NCBI RefSeq assembly: GCF_002846335.1 | Contig: NZ_PJMQ01000001.1 | Coordinates: forward strand, 3,038,001-3,102,000 | Origin: Janthinobacterium sp. 61 | GTDB taxonomy: Bacteria > Pseudomonadota > Gammaproteobacteria > Burkholderiales > Burkholderiaceae_D | DNA length: 64,000 nucleotides | Reading direction: 5' to 3' | Shown: positions 63,927-64,000 of the stretch, piece after piece | Numbering within the stretch: position 1 is the first letter of the stretch | Layout of the letters: each line of letters begins with the position of its first letter | Position numbers and translations under genes: made by a program | Notes under the pieces: model-generated | Seen by the model: only the letters and a program-made list of their open reading frames with translations | What the model was told of the DNA's origin: nothing | The model's database searches: none

Positions 63927-64000
63927 ATGACACCCGAAAGCGTCATGACCCTGGGCCGCCACGCGATGGAAATCACCCTGATGGTGGCCGCGCCCATGCT
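63927..64000 (+). CDS. fliQ: Flagellar export gate protein FliQ (3' partial)
   Basis: Only the first 24 codons are in the window, reading MTPESVMTLGRHAMEITLMV and then AAPM. This is the FliQ N-terminus. RBS AGGGGA precedes ATG 63927, 10 bases after fliP. The gene is cut by the right edge. Confidence 0.9.
   Translation, partial: MTPESVMTLGRHAMEITLMVAAPM

Noticed and set aside
1..64000. Prophage, CRISPR array, toxin-antitoxin or biosynthetic gene cluster
   Set aside because: I found no integrase, spaced direct repeats, toxin pair, NRPS or PKS modules in the window.

Overview
The window looks like a GC-rich betaproteobacterial chromosome segment, most likely Oxalobacteraceae and probably Janthinobacterium or a close relative. 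This is inferred from overall codon usage, the rpoZ-spoT-greB type housekeeping order, the Entner-Doudoroff/HexR gene set and the flagellar gene order; no rRNA gene is present to settle it. I see no prophage, CRISPR array, tRNA or rRNA gene.

Region 1 (1-14,500) is a Tad/Flp pilus locus. On the plus strand lie a left-truncated PAP2-type membrane phosphatase, prepilin peptidase cpaA, an isoprenylcysteine-methyltransferase-like membrane enzyme, an AAA+ ATPase, cpaB, cpaC (secretin), a small lipoprotein, cpaE, cpaF, tadB and tadC. After a 547-base gap without genes, a convergent minus-strand operon encodes two TadE-like pseudopilins and the vWA protein TadG. It has its own sigma70-like promoter and a palindrome at the predicted transcription start. 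No Flp pilin gene and no TadD are in the window.

Region 2 (14,487-26,600) is central carbon metabolism: edd-eda with a small HEXXH metalloprotease-like gene (minus), divergent pgi, an SMP-30/gluconolactonase, cheV, zwf, hexR and tal. Four closely related 15-bp sites in the edd/pgi and zwf control regions match a HexR-type operator, so the regulator and its targets can be read together. No pgl gene is visible here, and the SMP-30 lactonase could fill that step.

Region 3 (26,600-44,800) holds housekeeping and signalling genes: a patatin-like lipase, a chemoreceptor with a CheR/CheB tether, a TPR/transglutaminase-like lipoprotein, hemW-rdgB-rph, yicC, a DoxX protein, gmk-rpoZ-spoT, a REP-associated transposase (RAYT), greB, a membrane protein with a histidine kinase/response regulator pair, and a diguanylate cyclase. 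A palindromic repeat beside the RAYT gene recurs about 14 kb away, downstream of ycgR.

Region 4 (44,800-64,000) is flagellar: fliC, flaG, an unusually long fliD, fliS, fliT, a FliK-like protein, an FlhB C-domain-like protein and ycgR; then fliE on the minus strand and the export/switch operon fliFGHIJK-fliLMNOPQ, with fliQ cut by the right edge. A perfect sigma28-type -10 element precedes fliD, and another lies before fliL just after a terminator that follows fliK.
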